DNA of 64,000 nucleotides, from positions 80,007 through 144,006 of the forward strand of contig NZ_FRAR01000012.1 of the NCBI RefSeq assembly GCF_900142375.1, read 5' to 3'. The notes below the pieces were generated by a model. The model worked only from the letters and a program-made list of their open reading frames with translations, made no database searches and was not told the origin of the DNA. The stretch is from Desulforamulus aeronauticus DSM 10349. Its GTDB lineage: Bacteria; Bacillota; Desulfotomaculia; Desulfotomaculales; Desulfotomaculaceae. Below, one piece after another: positions 8,605 to 16,777 of the stretch. Position 1 is the stretch's first letter. Every line of letters begins with the position of its first letter. The translations under genes were made by a program, and so were the position numbers.

Positions 8605-9217
8605 CTCCTTTTCCCATTCCCTTCAAATTATATTTCATGAGCGTTGCAAAGGCGGCCTCCAAATCTTCGGGTTTACCCTCCCGCAGCCAGTTGATAATCA
8701 CCTGCCGGAAGCTCCCCACAAAGGCGAGAGCTGTGACAAAGGTATCCTCATGGGGTATTCTGTCCTGCTTTTTCAATTCATCCAGATCTTCTTTGGTAAG
8801 CTTAATCAGTTCATTTTCAATGTCGATGAGCTTGGCATTAAAGGCATTATTAACTCCTGGTACTTGGACCAGGAGTATTTTAGCCATGTTTTTTTCTTTC
8901 ACAAAGAGTTTAATACAGGCTTCCATAGATGCTTGCAGCTTATCAAAACCATCGGTAAAATGGGCTCGCTCATGCTTGATGCACTCCAGGAGTTCATGAA
9001 ACATCTCTTCTACGATCATCGTAATGAGGGCATCTTTATTAGTGAAATACAGATAAAAAGTGCCCGTAGCGATTTTAGCCTTTTGGGCAATGGTTTTAAT
9101 GGAAGTGCCCTGATAGCTGTTTTCCGCAAAGACTTCCCGGGCGGCCTTTAGTATTTCTTTTTTCTTAGATTGGAGTTTTTCCATAACTTTATTGGTTTGC
9201 CGGTAGGCCATTCTCAA
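8594..9217 (-). CDS. TetR/AcrR family transcriptional regulator
   Basis: A 207-residue regulator. The N-terminal helix-turn-helix reads ILKAAREVFAENSYQGTSIKTIAQKA, then GTFYLYFTNKDAL, the standard TetR DNA-binding domain; the C-terminal half is the ligand-binding helix bundle. The TTG start at 9217 lies 6 bases after AGGA; an ATG two codons later is possible. It is the first gene of an operon with the ABC ATPase and permease. The ATGAAT-N5-TTCATT site upstream of it and of the receptor gene suggests that it represses both transcripts and releases them on binding a ligand. Confidence 0.85.
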   Translation of the reverse strand: MRMAYRQTNKVMEKLQSKKKEILKAAREVFAENSYQGTSIKTIAQKAKIATGTFYLYFTNKDALITMIVEEMFHELLECIKHERAHFTDGFDKLQASMEACIKLFVKEKNMAKILLVQVPGVNNAFNAKLIDIENELIKLTKEDLDELKKQDRIPHEDTFVTALAFVGSFRQVIINWLREGKPEDLEAAFATLMKYNLKGMGKGDVS

Positions 9218-9239
9218 ATCACGTCCTAAGAGTACAAAT

Positions 9240-9256
9240 ATGAATTAGCATTCATT
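9240..9256. promoter_or_regulatory. Putative TetR operator, copy 2
   Basis: ATGAAT-N5-TTCATT, 23 bases before the TetR start, matching the site at 5990-6006. The stretch 9257-9526 beyond it holds no gene that I can support; it is AT-rich with short imperfect inverted repeats only. Confidence 0.6.
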
Positions 9257-9526
9257 GTTTCTATTTTATGCAGGTTCTTTGCAGTAGTCAACGTTTAGTG
9301 CGGCTGCCTGTAATTACAATTTCACCTGCTCTCAGGAATTAAAACAAGGATAGATGCTCCCTGGCTTGGGCAGCTTCAATGACTGTGTTAAGCCCCAAAC
9401 AAAAAGGCCGCTATCGGCTGTATTGTTTGTGTATAAACGAGCATTATTAAAATCAAACTGAACTGAATTTGAATTAAATTGAACAAAATAGTACTGATAG
9501 GGCCTTACTTTGTTATCTAAGAAGAT

Positions 9527-9585
9527 GCTTATAAAAAACCAGTGCTTGACCCTGGCGTAGCGGTCAACACTGGTTTTTTATAAGC
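9527..9585. terminator. Long inverted repeat with ACCAGTG...CACTGGT stem
   Basis: GCTTATAAAAAACCAGTG(C)TTGACC pairs with its complement at 9562-9585, giving a 24-bp stem with one bulged base and A/T runs on both sides. It resembles the terminators at 36748-36780 and 48843-48880. It may be a bidirectional terminator or a small dispersed element. Confidence 0.55.
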
Positions 9586-9610
9586 AGTATACCGCAATAA
9601 ACAATGATTT

Positions 9611-9626
9611 GTTGTGTCGTCACAAT
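9611..9626. promoter_or_regulatory. Palindromic operator upstream of second MFS gene
   Basis: GTTGTGTCGTCACAAT, core TTGTG-N4-CACAA, ends 10 bases before the -35, exactly as at 1079-1094. It is a candidate site for the CRP/FNR regulator at 18485. Confidence 0.6.
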
Positions 9627-9636
9627 GACTGTTTGT

Positions 9637-9665
9637 TTGTCGGGAATGGGACTCTTGTGTAAGAT
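9637..9665 (+). promoter_or_regulatory. Promoter of second MFS gene
   Basis: TTGTCG (9637-9642), 17 bases, TAAGAT (9660-9665). The flanking TTGTTTGTCG matches the first MFS promoter. Confidence 0.5.
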
Positions 9666-9736
9666 TGTATTAAAGATAATTATCACATACACAAAACGAG
9701 CTCGCAGTCAGAAATGTTCAAAGGGGAGGATAACTT

Positions 9737-11134
9737 ATGCAAAAAAGTATTGATATCAGTATCCCACAGGGGATTCCCTTAACCAATAGTAGCGTTGATG
9801 TAAACTCAGGTGCTGCCATTAAGAACAACTACTTTGACGGGTTACCGGTTTCCAGGGGTCATTTTGGTCTTTTCCTAATTATCGTTTTGGCCTATTTCTT
9901 TGAACAATTGGATAACAACAACTTCTCCTTTGTAGCTCCGGCTCTGATTAAATCCTGGGGCATCACGATGGAGGATATCGCGCATATTACTTCCTTATAT
10001 TTTGTAGGCATGACCCTGGGCGGCTTGTTGGGCGGCGTTATCTCAGACTTTATTGGGCGTAGAAAAACATTCTTAGCCAGTATCGTAATATTTTCCGTAG
10101 CCTCCATTGCCAACGGATTTGCTAGCAATTTAACAATCTTTGCGATTTCCAGAGCAATCACGGGCTTTGGGATCTTTTGCATGATGGTGGTATCCATCGC
10201 CTATATCTCTGAAATGAGCCCTGGGGAAAGCCGGGGGAAATGGCAGAACATCACGGCTGGCTTTGGTTTCCTGGCCATGCCTGTGATTGGTGTTATCGCC
10301 AGGATGGTTGTTCCGATGCACGATGAGGCTTGGCGCTATATCTTCTGGATGGGCGGTTTAGGATTAATCGGTTTTCTTTTTGGCCTAAAGTACCTGAAAG
10401 AGTCTCCTCGCTGGTTGGTAACCAAAGGACGGGTGGCAGAAGCAGAGCAAATTATGTTTGAGTTAACTGGTCGCCGGGTGGATTTAAGTGAGGCGGCTAA
10501 AAAAGTACAGCCTCGGGAAAATGTGAAAGAAGTCCTTATTGGTATGTTTAGCAGAAACTATATTAAGAGAACCATTGTTTTGTTAATCTCCTTTTTTGGT
10601 AGCTGTATTCCAGGATTCATGTTTATGGCCTGGACGCCAACTTTGTTACAACAAAAAGGGTTTACCCTGGAACAGTCTTTATTTGCAAGCTCCCTCATTA
10701 TTCTGGGTGCTCCGATTGGTTGTATTCTATCCTCCTTTGTTTCTGATAAAGGTGGCCGGAAAATCCCCATTGGTGTCATGGCTCTCTGCTTTGCTGCATT
10801 AGCAATGGTTTTTGCCAACCTTGGCAACAATCTAACCCTTCTGATTCTGGTAGGTATGGGTATGAACGCTTTTAACTTAGCCAGCAGCTTTACCTTGTTT
10901 TCCTATGTAGCTGAATCCTACCCCACTAAGATGCGAAATACCGCCACGGGATTCCATAACGCCATGGGACGTTTATCAGTGGCCGGGTCTCAACTGATGG
11001 TACCGGTGATCTATGCTAAATTTGGTTTTGCCGGCGTGTTTACTACCATAGCTACCTGCCTGATTATCTTAGGTCTTACTGTTTTAATCTTTGGTGAACG
11101 GACTGGCGGTAAGTCATTGGAAGAAATAACGTAG
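9737..11134 (+). CDS. MFS transporter, aromatic-acid/sugar-porter-like (copy 2)
   Basis: A 465-residue 12-segment carrier, close paralogue of the protein at 1242. It shows GGVISDFIGRRKT in loop 2-3, MSPGESRGKWQ after segment 4, SPRWLVTKGRVAEAEQ in the central loop and SFVSDKGGRK in the second half. It has a 16-residue longer N terminus than copy 1. The ribosome site AGGGGAGG precedes the ATG. It shares operator and promoter sequences with copy 1 and lies next to a LysR gene and the lipoyl-carrier operon. It probably imports or exchanges the same class of substrate; the substrate is not known. Confidence 0.88.
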   Translation: MQKSIDISIPQGIPLTNSSVDVNSGAAIKNNYFDGLPVSRGHFGLFLIIVLAYFFEQLDNNNFSFVAPALIKSWGITMEDIAHITSLYFVGMTLGGLLGGVISDFIGRRKTFLASIVIFSVASIANGFASNLTIFAISRAITGFGIFCMMVVSIAYISEMSPGESRGKWQNITAGFGFLAMPVIGVIARMVVPMHDEAWRYIFWMGGLGLIGFLFGLKYLKESPRWLVTKGRVAEAEQIMFELTGRRVDLSEAAKKVQPRENVKEVLIGMFSRNYIKRTIVLLISFFGSCIPGFMFMAWTPTLLQQKGFTLEQSLFASSLIILGAPIGCILSSFVSDKGGRKIPIGVMALCFAALAMVFANLGNNLTLLILVGMGMNAFNLASSFTLFSYVAESYPTKMRNTATGFHNAMGRLSVAGSQLMVPVIYAKFGFAGVFTTIATCLIILGLTVLIFGERTGGKSLEEIT

Positions 11135-11161
11135 GTAAAAAGCCCTTTAGACAATAAAAAA

Positions 11162-11195
11162 GAAGGCTGATTAAGGGAAACCAAGATCAGCCTTC
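11162..11195. terminator. Bidirectional terminator
   Basis: GAAGGCTGAT and its complement with a 14-base loop, A run on the left and TTTTTT shortly after. It is shared by the convergent MFS and LysR genes. Confidence 0.75.
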
Positions 11196-11198
11196 GGA

Positions 11199-12125
11199 CT
11201 ATTTTTTACGATTTACGATCGTAGCTACATGAGCTTTCAAGATGCTGATAAACGCCTCTGTGGCCGCTGACATTGAGCAGGAGGCGGGTACAAAACAGCC
11301 ATAAAACGTTTTAACTGCTTCTTGAATGGGGATGGTAATCAGGGAATCATCCTTTAACAGTCTGGTGTCTGTGGAGGAGGAAATACCCACTGCCTGACGG
11401 TTGAGAATGGCATTTTTATATAGTTCTACGGAATTGGTTTTCACAAGAATGTTAAGTCGTCTTACATCTGGAAACATTTCACTGATGATCTTTAAATAAG
11501 CTGCAAAGTTGTAGATGGCCAGGGATTGTTGATATAACTCAGCTATTGTTAGACTTTTCTTTTTGGCCAAGGGAGAATTGCTTGCGACCACGGCGATCAT
11601 ATCACTTTCCAAGAGTTTTTCATAAGTGCCTTTACAGCTTAGGATTAGTTCGTTGAACTGAAACTCTGGCAGGATAAACAGACCTATATCAACGTCACAG
11701 TTGTTAATATCACGGATAATTTCCGGCGGTTGATCCTCCTGAATGTGAACCTCTACGGCAGGAAATTGTTTTTGAAATAAGTCCAGAACATCCGGCAGTA
11801 CGTTGTTGATAATAAAGGGAACCACGCTGATAGTCAGCTTACCGGATAAATTATCTGGATTAACTAGGGAGTAGGGTTGGACACTTTTTAGTAATTCATC
11901 ATATTTTTCAAGAATTTCTTTGGCTTTAGCCACGGCTACTTCACCAGCTTCGGTGAGGGTAACACCCTGACGGTGGCGATTTAGCAGGGGGACTTTGAGG
12001 TCATTTTCCAGCCGCACCATGATTTGGCTTAAACCCTGCTGGGAAATAAAGAGTCGTTTGGCCGATAGCGTGATGGATTTTGTTTGCGCCACGTCAACCA
12101 GATATTGAAGATGATTGATATCCAT
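11199..12125 (-). CDS. LysR family transcriptional regulator
   Basis: A 308-residue regulator. The N-terminal winged helix is MDINHLQYLVDVAQTKSITL followed by AKRLFISQQGLSQ, as in LysR proteins. The rest is the periplasmic-binding-like effector domain (GKLTISVVPFI, NCDVDIGLF). It is divergent from the lipoyl-carrier operon, with 392 bases between the start codons, the usual arrangement for a LysR regulator controlling its neighbour. Its effector may be an aromatic or organosulfur compound, given the genes around it (inference). Confidence 0.9.
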   Translation of the reverse strand: MDINHLQYLVDVAQTKSITLSAKRLFISQQGLSQIMVRLENDLKVPLLNRHRQGVTLTEAGEVAVAKAKEILEKYDELLKSVQPYSLVNPDNLSGKLTISVVPFIINNVLPDVLDLFQKQFPAVEVHIQEDQPPEIIRDINNCDVDIGLFILPEFQFNELILSCKGTYEKLLESDMIAVVASNSPLAKKKSLTIAELYQQSLAIYNFAAYLKIISEMFPDVRRLNILVKTNSVELYKNAILNRQAVGISSSTDTRLLKDDSLITIPIQEAVKTFYGCFVPASCSMSAATEAFISILKAHVATIVNRKK

Positions 12126-12393
12126 AGCATCACACCTCAGTAAAAAGTACTTTAGCCTAGCGAAAGTATAAAATTATCCGCCATGCATAGGGGCAACTGG
12201 CTTCCGCCGCTGTTGAACATAATCACGGACAAGTAAACAAGCCAAGTTTTAGTAAAGAAATTTTTGTTAATTAAGAGCTAGCTTATCATAACCCTGCTTA
12301 CTAAACAAGTTAACTAAATTTATATGTGTGTTAATGGAAAGACAATTTTTGTATGTCAATTGAAGGACAACTTTTCAACTTTCACGTCTCATA

Positions 12394-12435
12394 GTAGTGT
12401 GCACTACCGATTTGCCGCTTAGTATATGCTAATCT
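12394..12435 (+). promoter_or_regulatory. Palindrome and possible promoter of lipoyl-carrier operon
   Basis: GTAGTG-TG-CACTAC (12394-12407) is a perfect 6-2-6 inverted repeat. It overlaps a -35-like CCGATT; 17 bases later is TAATCT (12430-12435). The right half CACTACCGA recurs at 4546. The position fits an activator contacting polymerase, with the divergent LysR protein or the CRP/FNR protein as candidates. The rest of 12126-12517 holds no gene. Confidence 0.4.
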
Positions 12436-12517
12436 TAAGCTAATAAAGCAGTGAAAACTTTCTCAAAGGTATTTGCCAAATAAAGTACTAGAAAAGTGTA
12501 GAAAGGAATGTTTGAAC

Positions 12518-12916
12518 ATGACTAAACCAATTGCAGAATTAATTTTCCTGAGTGAGATCCACTACTTTCATGAGCATACCTGGGCCAACGTTGAAGGTGA
12601 TCTGGTGAAGGTTGGTATTACAGATTTTGCACAGGATAGCCTGGGTAATATTATCTTTGTTGAGCTACCCAATGTGGGTGAGACTTATAGCAAAGGGGAC
12701 GAGTTTGGCCAAGCTGAATCCGCCAAGACGGTTTCTGCCCTCTACATGCCTGTTAGCGGTGAAATTGTAGGGGTTAACAGTGAATTAGAAGAAGCTCCCC
12801 AACATGTCAATGAAGATCCCTATGGTGCCGGTTGGATGATTGTAGTTAAGCCCAGCAACCTGGATGAAATAAAAGAGCTTCTCTCCAAAGAAGATTACCT
12901 GAATCAAATTAAATAA
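12518..12916 (+). CDS. Glycine-cleavage H-protein-like lipoyl carrier protein
   Basis: A 132-residue lipoyl-domain protein. The start ATG is 10 bases after AAGGA; TTG at 12512 is an alternative. The lipoyl-lysine hairpin is FGQAESAKTVSALYMPVSGE with Lys70 as the attachment site, followed by NEDPYGAGWM, as in GcvH. In glycine cleavage it would carry the aminomethyl group between P, T and L proteins, but no gcvP or gcvT is in this window. The operon instead supplies LipB, LipA and Lpd together with an ASST-like protein. A carrier function in a different reaction, like the lipoate-binding proteins of sulfur metabolism, is the better guess (inference). Confidence 0.85.
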   Translation: MTKPIAELIFLSEIHYFHEHTWANVEGDLVKVGITDFAQDSLGNIIFVELPNVGETYSKGDEFGQAESAKTVSALYMPVSGEIVGVNSELEEAPQHVNEDPYGAGWMIVVKPSNLDEIKELLSKEDYLNQIK

Positions 12917-12964
12917 TCGGCATTCGACCGGAAAATATCGAACTTAACGGAAGGAGATGGCTTA

Positions 12965-13807
12965 ATGGGTTTCACCATCTACACAGCCACTGGCTGTACG
13001 CGTTGCAAAATCATTAAACAGCTTATGAATGAAAAGGGCATTGCCTTTGAAGAACAGGATATGAAGGCGGCAGGGAAAGAGGCTTTTCAAAAGTTTTATG
13101 CAGCCAACCGGAAGGCCATTTTTCGTGGTCCCGACGGTGTAGAATTCCCTCTGTTACACGATGGTATCACCATTCGTCAGGGTATCGGCGCCTGCGTCGC
13201 TTACCTCCTTTCCGGCACCAAGCTGGATGGTTTCTTTAGTGTAGGGACCCTGCATAAGGAATGGGTGGATGGCATCCATGTTTCTGGTGGCAATCCGGAA
13301 TATACGACTGAATTTTTAGCAGCTTTACAGTACATCAAAAAAGGTAACAACATGAAGCTACAATTGGATACCAATGGCCTAAACAGTGCTATTTTAGAAC
13401 AAATCCTAGCCCAAGATCTGGCCGATGTAGTGATCATGAATGTACTGGGCCCCAAGGAACTGTACAGCCAACTGGCAGGGGAAGCTGTTAATATCACCGA
13501 GGTTGAAAAATCTCTGTCATTGGTAACGAAGTTTCCCGAGTACAAATTGCAAACCACGGTTGCTCCTGTGGTACGGGAAGATGGAGAAATTAGCTATTTA
13601 ACCACCAAAGAAATTGGTGCCACAGCCAAGTTTATTGCCGAAGCCACGGGCAGTATGAAGAATCCTTACCTAGTAAAATTATTTAAACCGAAAGAATGTA
13701 AAGATGAACGTTTTAAAACCATAGAAGCAATGCCTGCAAACGCCCTGCTGTCTTACCGTACAGCGGCCAGAACCCACCAAGTATTTGTGGAAATTGAAAA
13801 GAATTAG
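12965..13807 (+). CDS. Glutaredoxin domain fused to radical-SAM-like barrel lacking the cluster motif
   Basis: A 280-residue two-domain protein. Residues 1-80 look like a glutaredoxin: MGFTIYTATGCTRCKIIKQL with redox pair Cys11/Cys14, and a region PLLHDGITIRQG. Residues 85-270 resemble the barrel of NrdG/PflA-type activating enzymes: VDGIHVSGGNPEYTTEFLAAL (the GGxP glycine loop), KLQLDTNG, then ADVVIMNVLGPKELYSQLAG. The CxxxCxxC loop that should precede the glycine motif is absent; only FFSVGTLHKEW is there. It probably cannot hold the 4Fe-4S cluster and may be a scaffold or redox protein. It sits between the lipoyl carrier and ASST-like genes, so it may reduce the lipoyl disulfide or hand over thiol groups (inference). 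Confidence 0.65.
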   Translation: MGFTIYTATGCTRCKIIKQLMNEKGIAFEEQDMKAAGKEAFQKFYAANRKAIFRGPDGVEFPLLHDGITIRQGIGACVAYLLSGTKLDGFFSVGTLHKEWVDGIHVSGGNPEYTTEFLAALQYIKKGNNMKLQLDTNGLNSAILEQILAQDLADVVIMNVLGPKELYSQLAGEAVNITEVEKSLSLVTKFPEYKLQTTVAPVVREDGEISYLTTKEIGATAKFIAEATGSMKNPYLVKLFKPKECKDERFKTIEAMPANALLSYRTAARTHQVFVEIEKN

Positions 13808-13840
13808 TCATTAACCCTTAATGATAAGGAGGCAAACCAC

Positions 13841-15283
13841 ATGAGTTACCCAACCGTATACCCAACCGGGGTTACTGTGTACAATCCGAAAAAAGCCTGG
13901 AATGGTTTCACCATCTTCCAAGCCAGAGAACAAGGTGCTCTACTTATTGATATGAATGGTACCGAAGTAAACTTTTGGCAAGGTTTACACGGTTTCCCTA
14001 ACAAAATGCTGCCCGGTGGCTATGTTTTTGGTCACCTGGGAGAAAGAAATAACAACTTTGGTATGCAGGATCAGACCGACTTAGTACAGGTTGACTGGGA
14101 AGGCAATGTTGTTTGGAAGTTTAATCAGTATGAATTCATCGAAGATCCCGGTGAAGAACCCCAGTGGATGGCCAGACAACACCACGATTACCAGCGTGAA
14201 GGCAACCCTGTGGGCTACTATGTACCTGGTATGGAGCCACTGGTGGATCAGGGGAATACTCTGATTTTGGTGCATAAAAATGTTAAGAACCCCAAAATTT
14301 CGGACAAATTATTGCTGGATGATGTTATTATTGAAGTGGACTGGGAAGGTAACATTGTTTGGGAATGGGCTTGCAACGAACACTTTGATGAATTCGGCTT
14401 TGATGAAGCAGCCAAAAATATCTTATTCCGTAATCCTAATATGAGAACCTCCGGTGGTGGCATGGGTGACTGGATGCACATCAACTCCATGTCTGTACTG
14501 GGTCCCAATAGATTTTACGATGCTGGTGATGAGCGTTTCCATCCCAATAACATTATCATTGATGGCCGGGAAACCAACATCATTTGTATTATCTGCAAGA
14601 AAACCGGTAAGATTGTTTGGAAATTAGGCCCTAACTATGATAGCAGCGAAGACCTGAAGAAAATTGGCTGGATCATTGGTCAGCACCACGCCCACATGAT
14701 TCCCAAAGGTTTGCCTGGGGAAGGCAACATCCTAGTCTTTGATAATGGTGGCTGGGCCGGTTATGGTATCCCGAACCCTTCTTCTCCCACCGGAGCGAAG
14801 AACGCCCTGCGTGATTACTCCCGGGTGTTGGAAATTGACCCCACCACCTTGAAGATTGTTTGGCAGTATACCCCTGCGGAAGCGGGTTTCCTGATGCCAA
14901 CCGATGCTGAAAAATTCTATAGCCCTTATATCAGCAGTGCCCAACGTCTGCCTAACGGTAACACGCTAATTACCGAGGGATCTGACGGACGTGTCTTTGA
15001 AGTTACTGCAGGCCATGAGCTTGTTTGGGAATACATCAGCCCCTATAAGGGTGAAAAGATGCCTACCAACATGGTGTATCGTGCATACCGTTTGCCCTAC
15101 GAGTGGGTACCTCAAGTGGAGCGTCCTGTGGAGGTTGCCATCGAGCCTGTGGAGGTAACTACCTTCCGGCTACCCGGTGCAGCTCCCATGGGTGCTAAAA
15201 AAACAACCGTGATTGAAGGCACCCGTCCTTACCAGGGCGACAAGGCTCTGTGCGTTGCTGCAGGGGATGAAGCAGAAGAATAA
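13841..15283 (+). CDS. Aryl-sulfotransferase (ASST) family beta-propeller protein, copy 2
   Basis: A 480-residue paralogue of the protein at 2789, with long shared blocks such as LHGFPNKMLPGGYV, MARQHHDYQR, GGGMGDWMHINSMS and IGQHHAHMIPKGLPGEGN. Blade motifs D-x-x-G-x-I/V-V-W recur five times. No signal peptide is seen. The candidate active-site histidines in QHHDYQ, WMHINS and QHHAH are kept. The His cluster found in copy 1 at 355-358 is replaced here by PTDAEKFYS, and the acidic tail is absent. This suggests different chemistry or substrate. It is the third gene of the lipoyl operon, so its work is probably tied to the lipoyl carrier. A hairpin follows it. Confidence 0.8.
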   Translation: MSYPTVYPTGVTVYNPKKAWNGFTIFQAREQGALLIDMNGTEVNFWQGLHGFPNKMLPGGYVFGHLGERNNNFGMQDQTDLVQVDWEGNVVWKFNQYEFIEDPGEEPQWMARQHHDYQREGNPVGYYVPGMEPLVDQGNTLILVHKNVKNPKISDKLLLDDVIIEVDWEGNIVWEWACNEHFDEFGFDEAAKNILFRNPNMRTSGGGMGDWMHINSMSVLGPNRFYDAGDERFHPNNIIIDGRETNIICIICKKTGKIVWKLGPNYDSSEDLKKIGWIIGQHHAHMIPKGLPGEGNILVFDNGGWAGYGIPNPSSPTGAKNALRDYSRVLEIDPTTLKIVWQYTPAEAGFLMPTDAEKFYSPYISSAQRLPNGNTLITEGSDGRVFEVTAGHELVWEYISPYKGEKMPTNMVYRAYRLPYEWVPQVERPVEVAIEPVEVTTFRLPGAAPMGAKKTTVIEGTRPYQGDKALCVAAGDEAEE

Positions 15284-15289
15284 GTACAG

Positions 15290-15312
15290 ATGGGGGGCTA
15301 CCAGCCCCCCAT
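15290..15312 (+). terminator. GC-rich hairpin inside lipoyl operon
   Basis: ATGGGGGGCT, ACC, AGCCCCCCAT: a 10-bp perfect stem followed by TATTT, six bases after the ASST-like stop. It could partially terminate or protect the upstream mRNA so that the first three genes are expressed more than lpd-lipB-lipA. Confidence 0.6.
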
Positions 15313-15352
15313 TATTTAAATGAAAACCTACCAAGTAGAGGGAGGCAAAAGT

Positions 15353-16729
15353 ATGACTTATCAAGCTGTGGTTATCGGCGGTGGTCCTGGCGGTTATGTG
15401 GCTGCCATTCGTATTGCCCAACTGGGCGGTAAAGTTGCCGTGGTAGAAAAGGATAAATTGGGCGGTACCTGTCTCAATAGAGGATGTATTCCTACCAAAT
15501 CATTGATTGCTGCGGTGGACAAACTGAAAGCAGTGGAGGAAGCTGCTGAATTTGGTATTGAAGTGGGCAAGCCGGTTATTGATTTTGGTAAAGTCCAGGC
15601 CAGAAAAGCAGAAGTGGTGGAGAAGCTGGTGGGCGGTATCAATTTCTTATTTAATAAGAATAAAGTTGAGCTATTTAATGGTACTGCTAAAATTAAAGCT
15701 CCCGGTCTGGTGGAGGTTGAAAATAACGGTGAAACCCAGGCATTACAGTGTGCCAACATCGTGATTGCCACTGGCTCCAGCCCAGCTTTAATTAAGTCAT
15801 TAGGTTATAACGGCACCACCATCATCACCAGTGAAGAGGCATTGCAATTAGCTGAAATACCCAAGAGCCTGCTCATTATCGGTGCTGGCGTAATTGGTTG
15901 TGAATTTGCCCATATTTATGGTACTATGGGAACGGAAATTACCATGGTAGAAGCAGCGCCGAGCATCTTATCCTTGCAGGATAAAGATATATCCCGTCGT
16001 ATGCAGACCATCTTTAAGAAGAAAAAATTTAACATCAAAACCAATGTGACCATTAAGAAGATAGAAGAGGTAGCGGACGGTATCCAGGCTGAATTGGCCA
16101 ACGGCGAGATCATTACGGCCGAAAAAGCCCTGATTTCCATTGGCCGTACGCTCAACACTCAAAACCTTGGCTTAGAAGAGGCAGGCATTGCCTTGGGTGA
16201 AAGAGGGCAGATTTTAGTCAATGATCAAATGGAGACCAACATCAAAGGTATTTATGCCATTGGTGATGTGGTGATGAAATACCAACTGGCTCACGTAGCA
16301 TCGGCCCAAGGTATTGTCGTGGCTGAAAATATTATGGGTAAAGCATCAACAATGGATTATAGTGCTGTGCCGAGCTGCATTTTCACTAGCCCCGAGGTAG
16401 CTTCCGTCGGCCTGACCGAGCAACAGGTGAAGGAAAAAGGTATTCCTGTCAAAACCGGCAAATTTAACTTTATGGCCAATGGCAAGGCCCTCAGCATGGG
16501 TGAAGGGGAAGGTTTTGTCAAGGTTGTGACCAATGCCGAAACTGACGTAGTAGTAGGTGTGCATATTATCGGTCCCCATGCCTCGGATTTAATTGCCGAA
16601 GCCACTTTGGCAGTAAAAAATGGTTTGACCGCTAAAGACCTGGCAGTAACTATCCACGCTCACCCCACCTTGGCGGAAGCCATGATGGAAGCTGCCGAGA
16701 ATGTCCATGGCTTGAGTATTCACGGCTAA
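15353..16729 (+). CDS. lpdA: Dihydrolipoamide dehydrogenase (E3/L-protein)
   Basis: A 458-residue flavoprotein that reoxidises a dihydrolipoyl group with NAD+. The FAD fold begins VVIGGGPGGYVAAIRIAQLG. The redox disulfide is GGTCLNRGC (Cys40, Cys45). The NAD site is IIGAGVIGCEFAHIYGTMG, and AIGDV is the second FAD motif. The C-terminal catalytic His-Glu region is HAHPTLAEAMMEA. All key residues are present. GGGAGG lies before the ATG chosen; an in-frame ATG 11 codons upstream lacks a ribosome site. It fits as the electron outlet for the lipoyl carrier encoded two genes earlier. Confidence 0.93.
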   Translation: MTYQAVVIGGGPGGYVAAIRIAQLGGKVAVVEKDKLGGTCLNRGCIPTKSLIAAVDKLKAVEEAAEFGIEVGKPVIDFGKVQARKAEVVEKLVGGINFLFNKNKVELFNGTAKIKAPGLVEVENNGETQALQCANIVIATGSSPALIKSLGYNGTTIITSEEALQLAEIPKSLLIIGAGVIGCEFAHIYGTMGTEITMVEAAPSILSLQDKDISRRMQTIFKKKKFNIKTNVTIKKIEEVADGIQAELANGEIITAEKALISIGRTLNTQNLGLEEAGIALGERGQILVNDQMETNIKGIYAIGDVVMKYQLAHVASAQGIVVAENIMGKASTMDYSAVPSCIFTSPEVASVGLTEQQVKEKGIPVKTGKFNFMANGKALSMGEGEGFVKVVTNAETDVVVGVHIIGPHASDLIAEATLAVKNGLTAKDLAVTIHAHPTLAEAMMEAAENVHGLSIHG

Positions 16730-16777
16730 ACAGAGGGTCTAAGAGGACCGTTGGTGGATGTTGAGAGGTGATATTTA

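Noticed and set aside
12518..16729. Ordinary glycine cleavage system
   Set aside because: H and L proteins are present, but gcvT, gcvPA and gcvPB are absent from the operon and window, and the other genes do not belong to that pathway.
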